DNA of 5,071 nucleotides from Methylothermaceae bacterium. GTDB lineage: Bacteria; Pseudomonadota; Gammaproteobacteria; Methylococcales; Methylothermaceae. The position numbers and the translations under genes are program-made. The stretch is from positions 1-5,071 of the forward strand of contig JALVSV010000261.1 in NCBI GenBank assembly GCA_027024125.1. Direction: 5' to 3'. Each line of letters opens with the position of its first letter. Position 1 is the first letter of the stretch. Of the stretch, positions 4,820-5,071 are shown in pieces. The notes under the pieces were generated by a model, which was given only the letters and a program-made list of their open reading frames with translations, made no database searches and had not been told where the DNA came from.

Positions 4820-5071
4820 CTATTTGATCAACAATTCCCGCCGCACCCGGTGCAATCCCTTCAAGGCCGGGCAGGCGGACTGATGCTCGGGATGGCGGGC
4901 GTAATAGTCCATGTGGTAGGCTTCCGCCGGGTAAAATTGCTGAAAAGGAACAATCTCCGTGACCACGGGTTTTGCCAACCACCTTTCCACGCGCGAGCGC
5001 CACCTTCTCGCTGCGTGGTGCTGTTCTTCATCATGCCACAGGATAATCGACCGGTATTGGTGGCCCACATC
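4820..5071 (-). CDS. msrA: Peptide methionine sulfoxide reductase MsrA, C-terminal part (cut by right window edge)
   Basis: The last 83 codons before the TAG at 4820-4822 read as the C-terminal portion of MsrA, which reduces methionine-S-sulfoxide in proteins with thioredoxin as electron donor. Recognisable family landmarks, counted from the first codon in the window, are DVGHQYRS (1-8), HDEEQ (13-17), VTEIVPFQQFYPAEAYHMDYY (37-57, matching the family's TEI-P...FY-AE-YHQDYY) and a single Cys67 where many MsrAs have the resolving cysteine. The reading frame enters from the right edge as GAT GTG, so the GTG at 5068 is an internal Val, not a start. The catalytic GCFW motif lies outside the window. 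MsrA is typically about 170-210 residues, so rather more than half is missing. The protein is presumably cytoplasmic, but the N-terminus that would show a signal or lipoprotein sequence is not visible. Confidence 0.93.
   Translation of the reverse strand, partial: DVGHQYRSIILWHDEEQHHAARRWRSRVERWLAKPVVTEIVPFQQFYPAEAYHMDYYARHPEHQSACPALKGLHRVRRELLIK

Noticed and set aside
4386..4827. Plus-strand open frames (peptides with LSLSKG and PELVEG)
   Set aside because: These are translations of the CTGAGCTTGTCGAAG repeats, have no recognisable domain and no promoter or leader signal.
4820..5068. GTG at 5068 as a start codon of a short protein
   Set aside because: The frame continues upstream to the window edge and the GTG is the Val of the conserved MsrA DVGxQYRS motif, so the gene is simply cut by the edge.

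Overview
The window looks like a chromosomal piece of a Bacteroidota bacterium (order not resolvable from this sequence). Three independent signs agree. Two large secreted proteins carry C-terminal regions of the type IX secretion (T9SS) kind, one with a clear YPNP start. Exact matches to the Bacteroidota -7 promoter element TAnnTTTG lie just upstream of three genes. The start codons are preceded by A-rich stretches and no Shine-Dalgarno sequence is apparent. Overall base composition is moderately GC-rich.

All supported genes lie on the minus strand, so transcription runs from right to left. From right to left they are: the 3' end of msrA (methionine sulfoxide reductase A, running off the right edge, 4820-5071); a gene-free stretch of about 620 bp (4200-4819) filled with palindromic and dispersed repeats; a secreted protein with seven diverged beta-propeller-like repeats and a T9SS tail (2562-4199); a small beta-carbonic-anhydrase-like protein (2126-2509); a second secreted protein with six near-uniform 52-residue repeats, a Ser/Gly linker, an Ig-like domain and a divergent C-terminal domain (351-1994); and the 5' part of a DUF6580-like multi-pass membrane protein that runs off the left edge (1-282).

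The genes do not look like one tight operon. The gaps are 620, 52, 131 and 68 bp, and three of the four complete starts have their own TAnnTTTG element, the fourth a one-mismatch version. The two propeller proteins belong to the same broad repeat class but have different histories. The 2562-4199 protein has old, diverged blades with indels. The 351-1994 protein has blades of exactly 52 residues, and two neighbouring blades are almost identical at the DNA level, which points to recent internal duplication or gene conversion. Both are probably exported and anchored at or released from the cell surface; their ligands are unknown. The carbonic-anhydrase-like protein, MsrA and the membrane protein look like ordinary genes with no visible functional link to the propellers.

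I do not see a convincing new multi-gene system. The features most worth a second look are the recently amplified propeller array, the unusual C-terminal domain of that same protein, and the repeat-rich block between 4200 and 4819. That block also produces a spurious 166-codon open frame that should not be annotated as a gene.
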